Shown here one piece after another: positions 37,049 to 49,503 of a DNA stretch of 64,000 nucleotides. The notes under the pieces were generated by a model. That model did not search any database. It was given only the letters and a program-made list of their open reading frames with translations, and was not told where the DNA came from. The position numbers and the translations under genes are program-made. How positions within the stretch are numbered: the first letter of the stretch is position 1; each line of letters starts with the position of its first letter. The stretch comes from Panonychus citri (lineage: Eukaryota; Arthropoda; Arachnida; Trombidiformes; Tetranychidae): positions 62,001 through 126,000 of the forward strand of contig NW_026515549.1 of the NCBI RefSeq assembly GCF_014898815.1, given 5' to 3'.

Positions 37049-38712
37049 ATCCAGTAGACTTATTGGCCTAATTAAGAACAACCAGAGCTAAAGTTTAAGA
37101 TGAGTTAACAAGGAGAAGATTTTAAAAGTTATTTATAAAACAATTAATTGTGAAGCTGAAAGTAACAATCAACTTAACTTTTAAGACAATCAACAATAAA
37201 CCATTGACGGAAAAGACAAAATGTAAACCAATCTAAAGAAAAGAAGAAGAAGAAGTGGCGACATCAAGCGGACAAGTTGAAATTCTGTTCTAAATCTCAA
37301 CTTTGAAACCTGAGCCTCATTGGCGTAAATAAGATTTGCCTTTTGTTGGTTTAATTGTCGGTTGATTTATAGTTGAACTTAATTTCCATCAATACAAGTT
37401 GAGCAATTGTACATTTCAATTAGTCAAGAATTTTCTGTGTTCTCGGCCAATTAAGTTTTCCTTGTAAATAGATTACCATAAGCTTCTTGATTCGTTGAAG
37501 GTAATTTGAAAATATTCCAATAGATATCAAACTGTTGGAACCAATCAAATTAAATTTTCAAACTCTTTTCAGTTATCTAATTGTTTTAATTGCTTAGTTT
37601 ATCGTTGAATGTGTAGTAGGAAACTTTTCCTCTTGTCCGATTTTATTGATTCGATTCAAATGTCAAGTTAAAAGTTGGACCTTGATTTTGAAGATTTGAC
37701 GAGACAATTGGATTAATTATTTTTAGAATCGATCATCAACTGATTGTTGTAAATTGTGAAAGTTAACCATGCCAAGAATGGTTTATTGATTATGGTTAAA
37801 GTGAAAAATTTAATCAATCAATTCTAAGTGAACCTGATCAGATCCCAATTTATTGAAAAGATTAGTTTATAATCCATTAGTTTATTTCAATTTTGTTAAT
37901 CTCCTTTGGAATATTGTTTCTCTTCATTTTCTAATTGTCTTATTTAATTAGCACCAATAGTTATTTTTTATTCCTCTGACTTTCAACCTTTTTCGTAAAA
38001 GTTGCAGAATCAGATTGGTTGATGTAAACCTTGCGAAAACTTGATCCCAATCAAGAGCGACTTCCATTGATTGATGAAGGCTTTTCTCCATAACAATCAT
38101 AATACGTTAATTAAAATGTTGACAATTCTTTGTGTTTGATTGGAAATGATGTTCTTGGCCTTTGACATCATTTATTGTGTCAATCATTTGCTTCACTCTC
38201 TTGATTTCTCACATCTACTCAACCAATAAATAGAAATTTAATTCAATGTAATTCGTCAAAAATGAGAAAAAAGATAAAAAGACGAGGGATCATGTGGATC
38301 ACGAAAATTTGACGAAATTTTTGTAACCAAAGCCAATGAGCAGAGATTAGAACGAACTTAACTTGATCTAACCAGACCTAAATCGTGGCCGAACCGAGGC
38401 CATTCTCATCGCACTAAAGTCTTTCGCTATTATTTTTCTAAATGGACTTGTGGCTCCATCTCGTTCCTGCAAAGATCGTCACTCGATCTCTTTGAATTTA
38501 CCACAATAAAGATGAGAATTTGTAGCCAATCAGCTGATGATTAAGTTGAACACATTTTTATCGGTACTTATGGTGTAACCAGATAATCGAGTTTAAATAT
38601 TAATTTTGTTTAATTAGTTAATTAATTTGTTGATCTCTAATTTAATCTCTGAATTTTGTCCTTTGGTTCTCCTTCTATTCTATTCTGATGCCTGTTCTTC
38701 ATTTTATGTGAA
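37049..38712. other. Divergent promoter region between PLXDC and YME1L
   Basis: About 1.6 kb, AT-rich. It separates two genes transcribed away from each other, so it must hold both promoters. The right 100-200 bp are predicted 5' leader of YME1L, including a 7-codon upstream frame (ATG at 38688, TGA at 38709-38711) that ends right at the leader's splice donor. No other exon is supported. Confidence 0.55.
38688..38711 (+). promoter_or_regulatory. Upstream open reading frame in the YME1L leader
   Basis: ATG, five codons, a second in-frame ATG, then TGA at 38709-38711. The TGA overlaps the end of the untranslated first exon, and in the spliced RNA the main ATG begins two bases after it (TGAAATG). 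Such a short frame could dampen initiation or allow reinitiation. This depends on transcription starting upstream of 38688, which the sequence alone cannot show. Confidence 0.4.
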
Positions 38713-41012
38713 AGTAAGATCCAAATGCGAACTTGTCAATTCCAACCCAAGTTTAATTCACTTTTCTCTATTTTCTCCAGTGTTTAGAGCTAAAATTCTT
38801 CCTGTCACTGACTGTGCTCGGCTACTCTCTTCTCCTTCGGGTCGTTATGCATCTTGTCTGGTTCTCATTGCTGATAAAAGAGGTTTAGGTCAATTTCGAC
38901 TCAAGGATTGCAGCCTTTATTCGATATTCAACTCGTCTGCTTTATTCCAGCAGAAGAGATGGTTCAAGGCAGATAGAAATAAACCAGTTGATGGAGAACG
39001 GAAGGTCTATGGAATTGGAGGCTTGTCCAGGAAGGAAGAAAGATCTCTTCTCAAAAAGTTACTAGATGAAACTCTTAATTTGAAGAGAAACAAAGAAACA
39101 ATTCCAAGTATTGAACAGTCCAATGAAAAATTTCGTCAAATAATCAGAGATGAAAACTTGACCACAGATGAGGTTCAACGACTTCAGGTAATCTTTAATT
39201 GAAGAAAATGAGACTCTTAAAATCACCGTTGGTTATCATTTCCGGTTATTTTTTCTCAGATCGCTTTTGCCGAAGGCTATGTCGCCGCAGAAGGAAAACC
39301 TAGATCGACTAAAAAACCTTTCAAAACTCGATTGAAAGAGTATCTGTTTCTTGCTATGGTGATGACTTTACCTTTGTTGATTTTAATTGAAATATCAGGT
39401 GAGTTTACAGTTGATGAGCGTTTTATTCGTTTTAATAATTTTTGATTACGTTTTATTTTAGCTCGACCATTTCGTAGAGTACTAATAGGAAGTGGCAATC
39501 TTGTTAGTCCTGAAGATATAGATGTTACTTTTTCGGATGTTCGCGGAGCCGAGGAAGCTAAACAAGAACTTCAAGAAATTGTTGAATTCCTTAGGAATCC
39601 AGATAAATTTTCAGCTTTAGGAGGAAAATTGCCTTCAGGTGTACTTTTAGTTGGTCCTCCTGGAACAGGGAAGACACTTTTAGCTCGTGCAGTTGCTGGT
39701 GAAGCTGCTGTTCCATTTTTTCATGCCGCCGGTCCGGAGTTTGATGAGATACTTGTCGGTCAAGGAGCTAGAAGAGTTCGTGACTTATTTGCCACAGCAA
39801 AATTGAAAGCACCTTGTGTTATATTCATTGATGAAATAGACTCTGTCGGTGGCAAGAGAACAAATTCTGTTCTTCATCCGTATGCCAATCAGACTATTAA
39901 TCAACTTCTAACTGAGATGGATGGATTTCGTCAGAATGAAGGTGTTATTGTTCTTGGAGCTACAAATAGAAAAGAAGATCTTGATAGAGCTTTATTGAGG
40001 CCTGGTCGCTTCGACGTTGAAGTTCATGTCTCTGTGCCTGATTTAAAAGACCGAGAGAATATATTTGACCTTTACCTTAGCCGTATCAAGTTAGCTCCAA
40101 ATGTTGACTCAAACCGTCTTGCAAAGAGGACAATTGGCTTCACTGGAGCTGATATTGAGAATATGGTTAATCAAGCAGCACTTAGGGCAGCAATCGATGG
40201 TAAATCATCTGTATCTATGGAGTACTTTGAATCAGCTCGAGATAAAGTTGTTATGGGTCCTGAACGTAAAAACAAAATACCAGATGAAGAAGCCAATGCA
40301 AACACAGCTTATCACGAGGCTGGACACACACTAGTCGCTTTGTATACTAAAGGTGCAGACCCTCTTCATAAAGTAACCATTGTGCCTCGAGGACTTAGTT
40401 TAGGTCACACCGCTTTGATGCCTGAGAGAGAAAAATATTCAAAAACCAAATTAGAGTTCATGGCTGATCTTGATGTGCTCATGGGAGGTCGAGTGGCCGA
40501 AGAGATCATTTTTGGGGAGGACAAGGTCACTCCCGGTGCCTCATCTGATTTCAAACATGCCACTGATATCGCCACCAATATGGTCAAACACTTTGGAATG
40601 TCAGAAAAAGTAAGTTAGGCCACGACTTTTCTGTCGATATCCCAATCGAAACTGATTCATCGATTTTTTCTTTATGATTTAGGTTGGGGTTCGATTCTTT
40701 GAAAACTCTCGAGATGGGTTAGTTGTGATGAACGATATTTCTAACTCGACCTCTGAATTAATAGATAACGAGATCAAAAGAATATTACAGGTATTAATCA
40801 TCCATAATCTTATTGGAATAATTGTCTTTCATTAATCTTAATTATCTTCATTTCTCTTGTAGGAATCATATGAAAGAGCCAAGAACATTTTAATATCCAG
40901 AGCAGATGAACATCGTCGTTTAGCTGAAGCATTACTCAAATATGAGACGTTAGACTCTGAAGAAGTTGCATTAGTCATTCAAGGAAAAGATCCAAGGGCA
41001 CGGAAGAGGTAG
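38713..41012 (+). CDS. YME1L: YME1L-type mitochondrial i-AAA protease (AAA ATPase plus M41 zinc peptidase)
   Basis: Coding parts 38713, 38781-39187, 39260-39398, 39462-40609, 40683-40790 and 40863-41012 give 650 residues. The frame has no ATG before the membrane segment. A consensus donor (AAA then GTAAGA) after 38713 and acceptor TTTTCTCCAG before 38781 create an ATG across the joint. The protein then starts MFRAKILPVTDCARLLSSPS, a plausible mitochondrial presequence. One membrane helix follows at about 165-182. Next come Walker A GPPGTGKT (247-254), Walker B IFIDEIDS, arginine-finger region LLRPGRFD, zinc motif HEAGH (467-471) and the distal acidic ligand region GASSDF. The enzyme degrades inner-membrane proteins from the intermembrane-space side. 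The pore-loop motif, normally Phe-Val-Gly, reads Leu280-Val-Gly. AATAAA lies at 41244-41249. Confidence 0.95.
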
Positions 41013-41618
41013 CTCTCTTAATCAGGAAGTCGTTTCTCTACATTTTCTTGTGTCTTCAATTCTTGAAACTAGAATAACTTTTAGCATGTTTCAAGATATT
41101 AGTCATAAAAGCAAAGGTATTTTGCTGATTCAATTGCATTGAGGAACTTCCGTTAACTACTGATTACAAGAGTTAAAAACAACAACCTAATGAGCAATAC
41201 ACATCAAATCCATTTGTTTCTACCAAATTGTATCTTATTGTCAAATAAAATCGAGACAAAGTAGATACAAATTGGATTATTACAATTGAAATATGATATT
41301 ATAATAATGTCATCATTTTTTCATTGAAGATTAAAGACCGAAAATATAATTATTTCATCCAAGAAGAAGTGATTTGCATAATTTAACGACATGAACACGT
41401 CATTTATTTTCGGTTTACTAATCAACACACTAATTAACTAATTATTATTATTACATGAAACCATAATAATCAATTTAAATTGAGTAATCACAATCGATGA
41501 AAGGAAAGCTAAAGTTCAAAAAGTTTTTGAAAAGTTTTATGGATGAACGATTATAGAAATGAATGGATTGGATTCATGGTCTTAATTATTGGTGATAAAC
41601 TTAAACTGGACAAATTTT
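41013..41618. other. Converging 3' flanks of YME1L and tetraspanin genes
   Basis: Tail-to-tail gene ends. AATAAA for YME1L is at 41244-41249. No exon, repeat or RNA gene seen. Confidence 0.65.
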
Positions 41619-42543
41619 TTATTGAACTTTAGCAGCTCGAGCTAAGATACAAGCTATTGAGGCAGCAATTAAAAGTGTCAGTCCGATCACAAGTAGAACC
41701 GTTATCATCGTGTTGAAGAACAATTTCAAAATGGTTCTCAATTCCCCCTCACATCCTTGAGTAAATTTAACTTTATCGATTGGACACTTATTTTGAGGTC
41801 GATTCAATATACTTATCGAAAGCGAACTGGAACAACAAGAAGCAGGGACAGTATTATCTTCAAATTCTGGTAGATTAGCGGCCCACCAAGCGGGACCATT
41901 GTACCCACAGCATTTCGATGTTTGATGAAGAGTATCAATCGCAGCCGAAATTGAATTTTTCTTCGGATCATTTATTCGATATTCAGTAAATGCAGTCAAC
42001 AATTGTTTCTCCATGATCTCATCAAGCTATTGGAACAAATAGATTTTATATTAACGCTAAGAAATACTAACAACAAGCAATTACCTTAACACTGTAAACC
42101 ATGAAGATAATCACCGGTCCAATGATTAATATTGCTAATATACCAACGGAAAAACAATACTGGAAATGAAAATAGAAAGCGAATCAGTGAATCATGAATA
42201 GGAACTATTCTAATTAATTGTTACCATTTTAAGTAAACATGAGTTTTCCTTAACTGAACCAAAACAGCCCAAGAAGCTAATTGCGAAAACAGCGATTCCA
42301 GTAAACACAACAATCATGGCTCCGGTATCCGGAGTGTCTATTATTTGTTTGAAATCCATTGATTTGATTAGGAAATAACCACCAAGGCCTGCGATTATGG
42401 CTCCGAAACACTACAATTGATTAATCATTTCATGAAAATTAATTTAAGTGAAATTTCAATGATTTGATTTAAATTACCAGAAAAATAAAGTTGAATGTGA
42501 ATAGGACACATTGTATCAATGAATTAGTAAATCCTTTCACCAT
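41619..42543 (-). CDS. Tetraspanin
   Basis: Four exons (42543-42478, 42410-42225, 42159-42085, 42026-41619) join to 244 residues, a normal tetraspanin length. Four membrane helices are evident: about 13-33, 49-70, 84-106 and 212-236. The large extracellular loop carries the family hallmark CCG at 147-149, then SCC, a further Cys and GC, six cysteines in all. The short cytoplasmic tail ends ILARAAKVQ with no lysosomal GYxxΦ motif, which argues against a CD63 orthologue. Tetraspanins organise membrane microdomains with integrins and other partners; the particular orthology is not resolved. Confidence 0.92.
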
Positions 42544-44510
42544 TTTGGATTAATTAACTTCAATAACAATTTAGTCTGATGAAAAAAAATCAACAATCAA
42601 AGCGAAAGTAAAAACACAAATTTAATGATTTTATAATGAAGTGTGAAAAAACTTATTCTCAAGAAAAAAGATAACAATTTGCAAACAATTTACTTAAAAT
42701 CAACATGATTCAATCGGTTGCGATGATAATTCCATTGGTCGATGAATGTTGACTGAATTATTCCACGGAAATGACATGACGACACTTTAACTCGCTAAAA
42801 TGTTGCGACAATTTCACCACAATCAAATGACCTCTTCAATGTTTCTCCTCTTTTCAACTTTCGTGTTTACGTTTTAATATTTTCTTTCATCTAATGTCGC
42901 GCTTGTCCTAAATAAAGATCATCATCATCATCATCATAATACTTTCTTTTTCTCTTTCTTTCCACCCTCACTTCCTTTCTTTTTCTCTGTCTACTTTTCT
43001 GTCACGCTTTTCTATTCTCTCATTTTAATTGTCCCTCTTTCGCCATTTTCTGTCTATCAAAATCATTAAAGCGACAACTTTATGAATGGAAATGAAATAA
43101 TAATAATATTCATGGTGAACATGACTAACCCTAGAGAGAAGTTAATTGTTGATTTAGATTTTCATTCTTTTGCAATTTGGTTTACATGCATTCGAAAGAT
43201 TAATCAAAGAGCTCATCAAACTGAGCCCCAAAGCAATTAATTAACTTGAAACAACTCAAATATTTCGATTATCGCCTTTTAATTAATTGTTTCAATTAAT
43301 CTTTGCAATTGATCTAAACAACGATTGTGAGTCGACCTTCATTTTCTAGCCAATTAATAACTAACCGTATTATAATTTGCGAATGAATAGATCTTGCTTT
43401 GAATACTCTCGGAATTTTCCTCAAATAATCAATTAGATTGATTCGTGCAATTAAGCCACTGGTGTGTATCCTTAAAGGGACTCATGGCCTGAGTGAATCG
43501 GCTTTATCCTTATGGATCAAAGGTAACAACCAACAGATTATTCTTTCGACCAACAGATGGCACTTGAATTTTCTGGTTGATTTTCTGGTTAAAATGAAGG
43601 AAAATGTTTAATGAACCAGAAAGAGCAACAAGAGGTTTAAATTATCGAAAAATCGAATTGATTATCAATTGATTAGATTAACAAAGTTGCTGTTAAATCG
43701 TTATATTAATTGATAAAAAGCTTATTCACGAAAATTGGAAATCTAATTAGTTTCAATTAAATATTGATTCGAATAAAATATAAAAAAATCTCACGGAGAA
43801 TAGCTTTTCTATGGAAACTGGCAGATTGGATCATTTCGAATCAAATTACCAGAAAATTGTCTCATTTCCAGAAGATTTTACACCAAGATTGGTTTTCTCA
43901 TTGAGTTCTACTAAGTTTTGGCCATTTATTTACATGGTTTTCGTCATTATCATTATTTTCATGGTGAAACTCATCTCAATTACTAACTAAATTACTATTG
44001 CAAACGAATTAAACTTTTGAAAAATTTCGAGAAATTTAGATTCAGTTAAGCTCTTTTTCGTTCGCTGATTTTTCTGCTCTCATCCTATGGAAGTTCAGAA
44101 AAGAAAAAACCTCAAAAATAACTTGTTCCTCATCTCGATTCTCATCATGAAACTCAAATTGAGCTCAAATCATCTTCAAGATGAGCTCAAGCTCATCCAC
44201 CCTCGACAACCAAAGTGTCTCTCTTGCTCCTTATTTTCCCACTGCTCACAATCTATCCCAGTGGTTCCTCTGATGTTTTTTATCGCAATTTTACCACCGC
44301 CCTTAAGCCTAATTTTAAATACACACTGAATTCTGTCCCACTCTCTTCCTCCTTCAATTGCTCACTCGACTTTTTCTGGTTCCATTTTATCATATTTTCA
44401 AAAGTACCTAAATTTTCATAGACAATATTTTCATTTTGCTTATTGTTTCCAACATCGACTTAATATCTCGTCAACTTTTTGATTTTGTGTCCGTTTAGAA
44501 TCAACTAATC
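42544..44510. other. Divergent upstream regions of tetraspanin and troponin I
   Basis: About 2 kb. A CAT trinucleotide run lies at 42919-42937 and pyrimidine-rich blocks at 42950-43060. GTGTCCGTTTAG just before 44500 looks like a splice acceptor, so troponin I probably has one or more untranslated first exons within this stretch. The open frames at 44087-44421 have no family resemblance and are not called. Confidence 0.5.
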
Positions 44511-47500
44511 ATGGTGAGTACTAATACTTAATCAATTGATTAAGAAATTATCCTTTAACTGTTGATTGTAAATCTAATGATTTCGTTGACATAAATCAGT
44601 TAATCTAATCATGATAACTTTTTGTCTAATACTCACTTTTATTGTCTTTTTTAAAAGTCCCAATTCTAATATCGATTATGATAAGTGTCACTAAGAGACG
44701 TTCATTGGCTGTTTTCATTTACTGAAATTATCTAAATTGTGATTGATTTATCGAAGTTTTATCAGATTTTCAGAGTTTAATTCAGTTACTGTATTATAAT
44801 ACTCTTTGAATAATCAGAATCAATTAGATGATTATTAGTCTTTCCCTCTCCTTCATAATCAACTAGATTGAAAGTTTTGATTGGATGAGTTGGATTCAAA
44901 TGGATTTTACTCAATATTGATAATCTGATTATATTTAATTATTATTTTAACAGGATGATAAAGCTAAACGCCGAGCTGAAGTTCGAGCTCGACTTGAACA
45001 AGCAGCTGCAGCCAAAAAGAAACGCGGATTCATGACACCAGCTCGTAAAAAGAAGCTCCGAGTAAGTTTCATTCAGAACTTTTCATTTTTTCAGGATAAT
45101 AAATGAGTAACATGTTTTCTGACAATCATGTCGACTTTATGATGAATGCGACTCATATTTCACCCAACAGATTAATAATTTTTGTTAAACATCAAGTAAA
45201 CTTTTACTCGAGCTTAACAACAGTCATAAGCACATATTCAACTTGAAGATGAAGCTTTTGAGTAATAAATTAATTTACCTACAATCAAATTGGAAGCCGA
45301 ATAATTGATATTTTTACCCTGATTGATTTTCAATAGAACTTATTGAGAAAAAAAGCTGCCGAAGAATTGAAACGAGAACAAGAAAGAAGAGCCGAAGAGC
45401 GTCGAAAGATCATTCGTCAGCGAACTGGTGAGCCCAAAGGAATAGATGGAATCAATGAAGGTGAGCAATTTACTAATTGTTCCAATTTTGACAAAGGCTT
45501 AGAATAGATTAAACTTTTGGTTGATTGAAAATTTTAGAGTAAAATTAACTTTAGAATCGCGATCATTGTCTTAATTGTGAAAAATACAAGAGAAGGTGTT
45601 TTTTCCTATGCTATCATAAGCCAAAGATTCACTAGAACTGATAATGTCAAAGTGATTTTAAAGAATCAGTTGAACATTTTATTGGCAAAGATTAGCATTT
45701 TGAGATTGATATTCCTGATCAATAAATGATCCTGTTCCAAGATTATTGATACTTATCACAATCAACAACATAAACAAACAATTAACTTGATACCTTGTGC
45801 TTACTCAGAGATAAGCAGATTGATTGTTTATTATCTTCCAATTGTTACAATCTAAGTTTTTTAATACTTTTTCTCGTGCTAGTCAACTAATCAAATAAAT
45901 CACACAGTCAATTGTTTGTTGGATAAAAGGTTTCACCTTGATCACAGTGAGAACGATGATGCGAGTTACAGAAGTGGAGTAATAAATGAAAACACCTATT
46001 AACTATCAATGATAATTAGCCGAGATCAAATTGATAATCTGATTGATAAGATTATCCCATTATTTTACAATTACCTCAATACCTTTAGCCAGCCTCTTAG
46101 AGATTATCATCTCCATCTTAACCATTATCAGTCTTATTCCTTATCAACAAAATCACGAAAAGACAAAAAAATCTCATTCAGTGCCACATATTATCATCTC
46201 GACACTTTTGAGTGTTACACTTATGCGTGGTTGTTGATGATTGTAAAGTATTATGGTTGTGACAATCAACGTCAACAATCAACGTCAAAAGGATTAACAG
46301 TTACTCATCTCTGTTGTTTTCAATTTGAAGGGTTTACCCTCAGGTCTGGAATAAACTCAAACATTTCCACTTTATTACTCAGAAAACGATGATGATAATA
46401 AAATCTATCGTTTATTTTCATGGGGTTTTATTTGTCTATTATAAGTTTGACAATATGATATTTGTTGGAAAATCTTTTGTAGTTTTTGGCTTAAATTGTG
46501 ATGCAAGAGATTGAGCTTTTAAAACTGATGATTGATGCCAAGTTAAAAGTCACAAGGATTCATGATGATCATTGAGTTGGTTCAGTTGAGACATGATAGC
46601 TTTGTTTTTATGCATTTTGCTAGGATAATGTCTCATTTACTTCATGTTAAAATTGTTTGGTTAAGTTGAAAATGAATATTCATGATTCAGCCAAAAACAT
46701 GGTAAATCCATAGTCAGAAATGTTAATTCAATCATTTCGTGCTGATCATTGATGATTAGTGTGTTGAAACAAGGAAGGAAAACTGAACATTATGATGATG
46801 AGAAAATGAAAGCTTATCGATAGACTATCGATTCTGAGTGAAATTGGTGACATGTGAAACTTGATTGTTTATCTTGAGGTTTGTCAATTGATTGGAAATA
46901 AATCATCATAACACTTTCATGTTATTCAAAGCTTTTAGTTGATAATTGTCACAGAATACAGAATATGTCAATGGATCAACTATTTCGCACTCCATTATAA
47001 TTGGCGTGTTTATAATCAATCGATTAACTGTTTTCTCTGTTACTTGTTCAGCTCAACTCCATGCGATCATCAAAGAGTATTATGAACGGGTTAAGAGACT
47101 TGAAAGCGCTAAATGGGATCTCGAATACGAAGTCAATAAGAAAGATTTCGATGTAATTATCAATGGAAATTAAATTGCCTCAGAATCATTAACCAGTGCT
47201 AATTTTTGTTGATTTTAGGTCCGAGAACTTGCTGCTAAGGTTAACGATGTTCGTGGGCGATTGTAAGTAACAAAAATCGTAAAAATTAATATTAATCATT
47301 AATCACCTAACTGTTTTTCTTTCAGCATCAAACCTCCTTTGAAAAAGGTCTCCAAAACTGCTCAACAGTAAGTTAATCATTCATTTCATTTTCATCGAGT
47401 TCTAATCTTGTTGATTTTAATTGTTACAATTAGAATGGAAAAGATTCGTATGTTCACTGCTCGAGTTTCCCAAATGGATTATCGTTCTGGTCTTAAACAG

Positions 47501-47666
47501 GTCAACAAGTACTCTTTGGGCGACAAGGAAAAGGCAGAGGTAAGAGTAGTATCCGATGATTAACTGATTGTTGTTTAATTGTGTCTCGTCAATTTAACAG
47601 GAAAAACCCGAATGGGCTCAGAATCAGAAGGAGAAATCAGTTGCTTCTGAAAAATCTGAAGGTTAA
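44511..47666 (+). CDS. wupA: Troponin I (wings-up A type)
   Basis: Eight coding exons (44511-44513, 44954-45061, 45337-45460, 47052-47152, 47219-47262, 47326-47367, 47434-47539, 47601-47666) join to 197 residues. The first coding exon carries only the ATG, followed directly by GTGAGT. Visible parts: basic N-terminus with KKKRGFMTPARKKKLRNLLRKKAAEELK, which contacts troponin C and T; heptad helix KEYYERVKRLESAKWDLEYEV; inhibitory region VNDVRGRFIKPPLKKVSK; and MDYRSGLKQV near the end. The protein is the inhibitory subunit of the thin-filament troponin complex in striated muscle. Arthropod orthologues use mutually exclusive exons; the 1591-bp intron after 45460 is large enough for that, but I could not identify an alternative exon. 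AATAAA lies at 47817-47822. Confidence 0.95.
45461..47051 (+). other. Large intron of troponin I
   Basis: This intron is far longer than others in the window. It is AT-rich, and open frames at 46009-46392 and 46946-47040 show no troponin-like helix. No inverted repeat or mobile element was seen. It may carry muscle enhancers, as first introns of troponin genes do in insects; that is inference only. Confidence 0.5.
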
Positions 47667-48092
47667 TCTGATTATTTAATTGGAATCATCATCACTACAT
47701 CGTCTCAACTATTAGAATTGATAAAAACTAAATTAAAACTTGTAATTTCATCCATTTTAATTTGCTCAACTCAATTAAATGAACATAAATGAAATTAATT
47801 GAATCATTATCATTAAAATAAATCAAAAATACTATCAGTTTACAAATTGATTCAATTGATTAAAGTTCTGTTATTGTTTATAAACTCGTGGGATTATTGT
47901 CATGAAATGATTAAGGCTCAAACATTCAGGAAATTGCAGATTCATTTGTTTTACATTGTTTTACCACTGTTTTTATCAGTTGAATTATCAACAATTACAT
48001 AATTAAAATAAAACATTAATCAGGTTAATTGTTTACTCAAGTATTCATTTAGATTTGTCACTTTGAGTATTTATGAACCGTATTGTAGATAA
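47667..48092. other. Tail-to-tail 3' flanks of troponin I and methyltransferase
   Basis: AATAAA for troponin I at 47817-47822. AT-rich otherwise; nothing else is seen. Confidence 0.65.
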
Positions 48093-48984
48093 CTAATTTT
48101 CTGGTTTTCGTGACATGAGAAGGAAAAATTCAAACTCATGATGAAATTGTGCTGAAAAAACATCGTCAGTTTCAAGTATAACTTTCAATTGGTTGACGAT
48201 ATTATCGGTGAATTTTTTGGCCTTTTCTGGATTCTTTTCCATCAGCTCATTATATGCTGACCATGAGGTGATGTAGTCGAAATACTTTTGTCCAGAATAT
48301 GGGACTGAACACTTTATCGTGTTGATTTTATGATTATCATTAAAGGGTAACTTCAAGCCAGTGTATTTCGAATTGAGAAAATCAGTTCCAGGCTGTTCCC
48401 ATAAGTCGCTCAGCTCAAGGCGACATTTTTCAACTAACTGAGCGAGTTTGTTTTTACTCGAAGAATCGTCTGTTGAAATAATTGGTACGGGCAAGTACCC
48501 AAAAGTAGCAAAAACCCCACCAGGCACGAGAATCCGATTAAGTTCAGTGTAAAATTTTTCCAGGTCGAACCAGTGGAGACACTGAGAGGCCGTGACTAGT
48601 GATACCGATTCATTCTCGAGTGGAATTGTTTCAGCTGGAGAGACCTGATTAGTAAAATATACTCAGATTAATTGCTCTTGATTGTTTTTCTCAAATTACC
48701 TTGAATGATACATTTGGATAAATGTTTCGCTTATTGGCTTCACCAATTTGAGCGGCACTTATGTCGATACCCAGGATGTGTTTAAAATGATCTTTCATAA
48801 GAAAAGTTGTTTGTCCTGAACCAGCGCCGACATCAACTGCCTGTGGCCATAGACCGTTAGTATCTGGTGGAAATCCTGATTCGAGGAAACTCAGAATTGA
48901 ACCAATTAACGACTGAGGTGGAGAGGGTCGAGCCTGAGCATAGGTCGATGCGTGTGTTTCCGATTCAAACAATTGGATTGGCAT
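48093..48984 (-). CDS. Class I SAM-dependent methyltransferase (Methyltransf_11 type)
   Basis: Two exons (48984-48700, 48644-48093) join to 278 residues. Motif I of the Rossmann fold reads VDVGAGSGQTT (50-60). The acidic residue after strand 2 lies in ILGIDIS (75-81). Motif II/III regions are SLVTASQCLHWFD and ILVPGGVFATFGYLP. The N-terminal FESETHASTYAQARPSPP matches the start of the small soluble methyltransferases annotated as DDB_G0268948-like, whose substrate is generally unknown. The enzyme should be cytosolic, with no signal peptide. Relatives in arthropods include farnesoic-acid and juvenile-hormone methyltransferases, but nothing here singles out that substrate. Confidence 0.88.
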
Positions 48985-49503
48985 TTTGATTAATCACTTG
49001 GTAAATTCAATTATACAATTATTCACAACATTCACAGTTAATTTTTAAACAATTAAATAAAGTCAATCAAAAAAATTGAATGGATGTCAAAACGACGATG
49101 TTATTTCATCAAAGACTTTATTGAAAATGATTTGATCAATTGATTCAACAAGTTGGTGATTAGACTGCAACTTGATTGGGCTCAGAGACTCAATGAGAAG
49201 ATTGGAGAGATTTAATATTATTCCTTGGAAACGTATGAATGAGTTAGCAACGAATTGATTATCGCATTTAATTTATTGGATTTTATTGTTTTATAATTTG
49301 CGCCAAAAAACAATTAATTTCCTTTGACACAAATTGTTTGATGATCAAAAGTTTATTTCAATGTTAAAAAGTCAACAAGTTGAGGTCAAGGGTCTTCAAT
49401 CTTCTCTTTGTATTAGTTTTAATTATTCTCAAGCAATTAATTACTTTGTGACTTTTTCTTGGGTTTGATTGTTCTCTGTCTCTTCTGTCCTTGTTCTTGG
49501 GAA
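48985..49503. other. Divergent promoter between methyltransferase and repeat-protein genes
   Basis: About 520 bp of AT-rich DNA between two gene starts. Many ATCAATTGATT-type words; no TATA box clearly placed. The last 45 bp are open in frame with the next gene but begin with TTG, not ATG. Confidence 0.55.

Noticed and set aside
44087..44421. Two overlapping frames upstream of troponin I
   Set aside because: No resemblance to troponin or other families; more likely leader or promoter sequence.
46009..46392. 127-codon frame in the large troponin I intron, considered as an alternative exon
   Set aside because: Composition is not helical or charged like troponin I, and no acceptor/donor pair keeps the correct phase.
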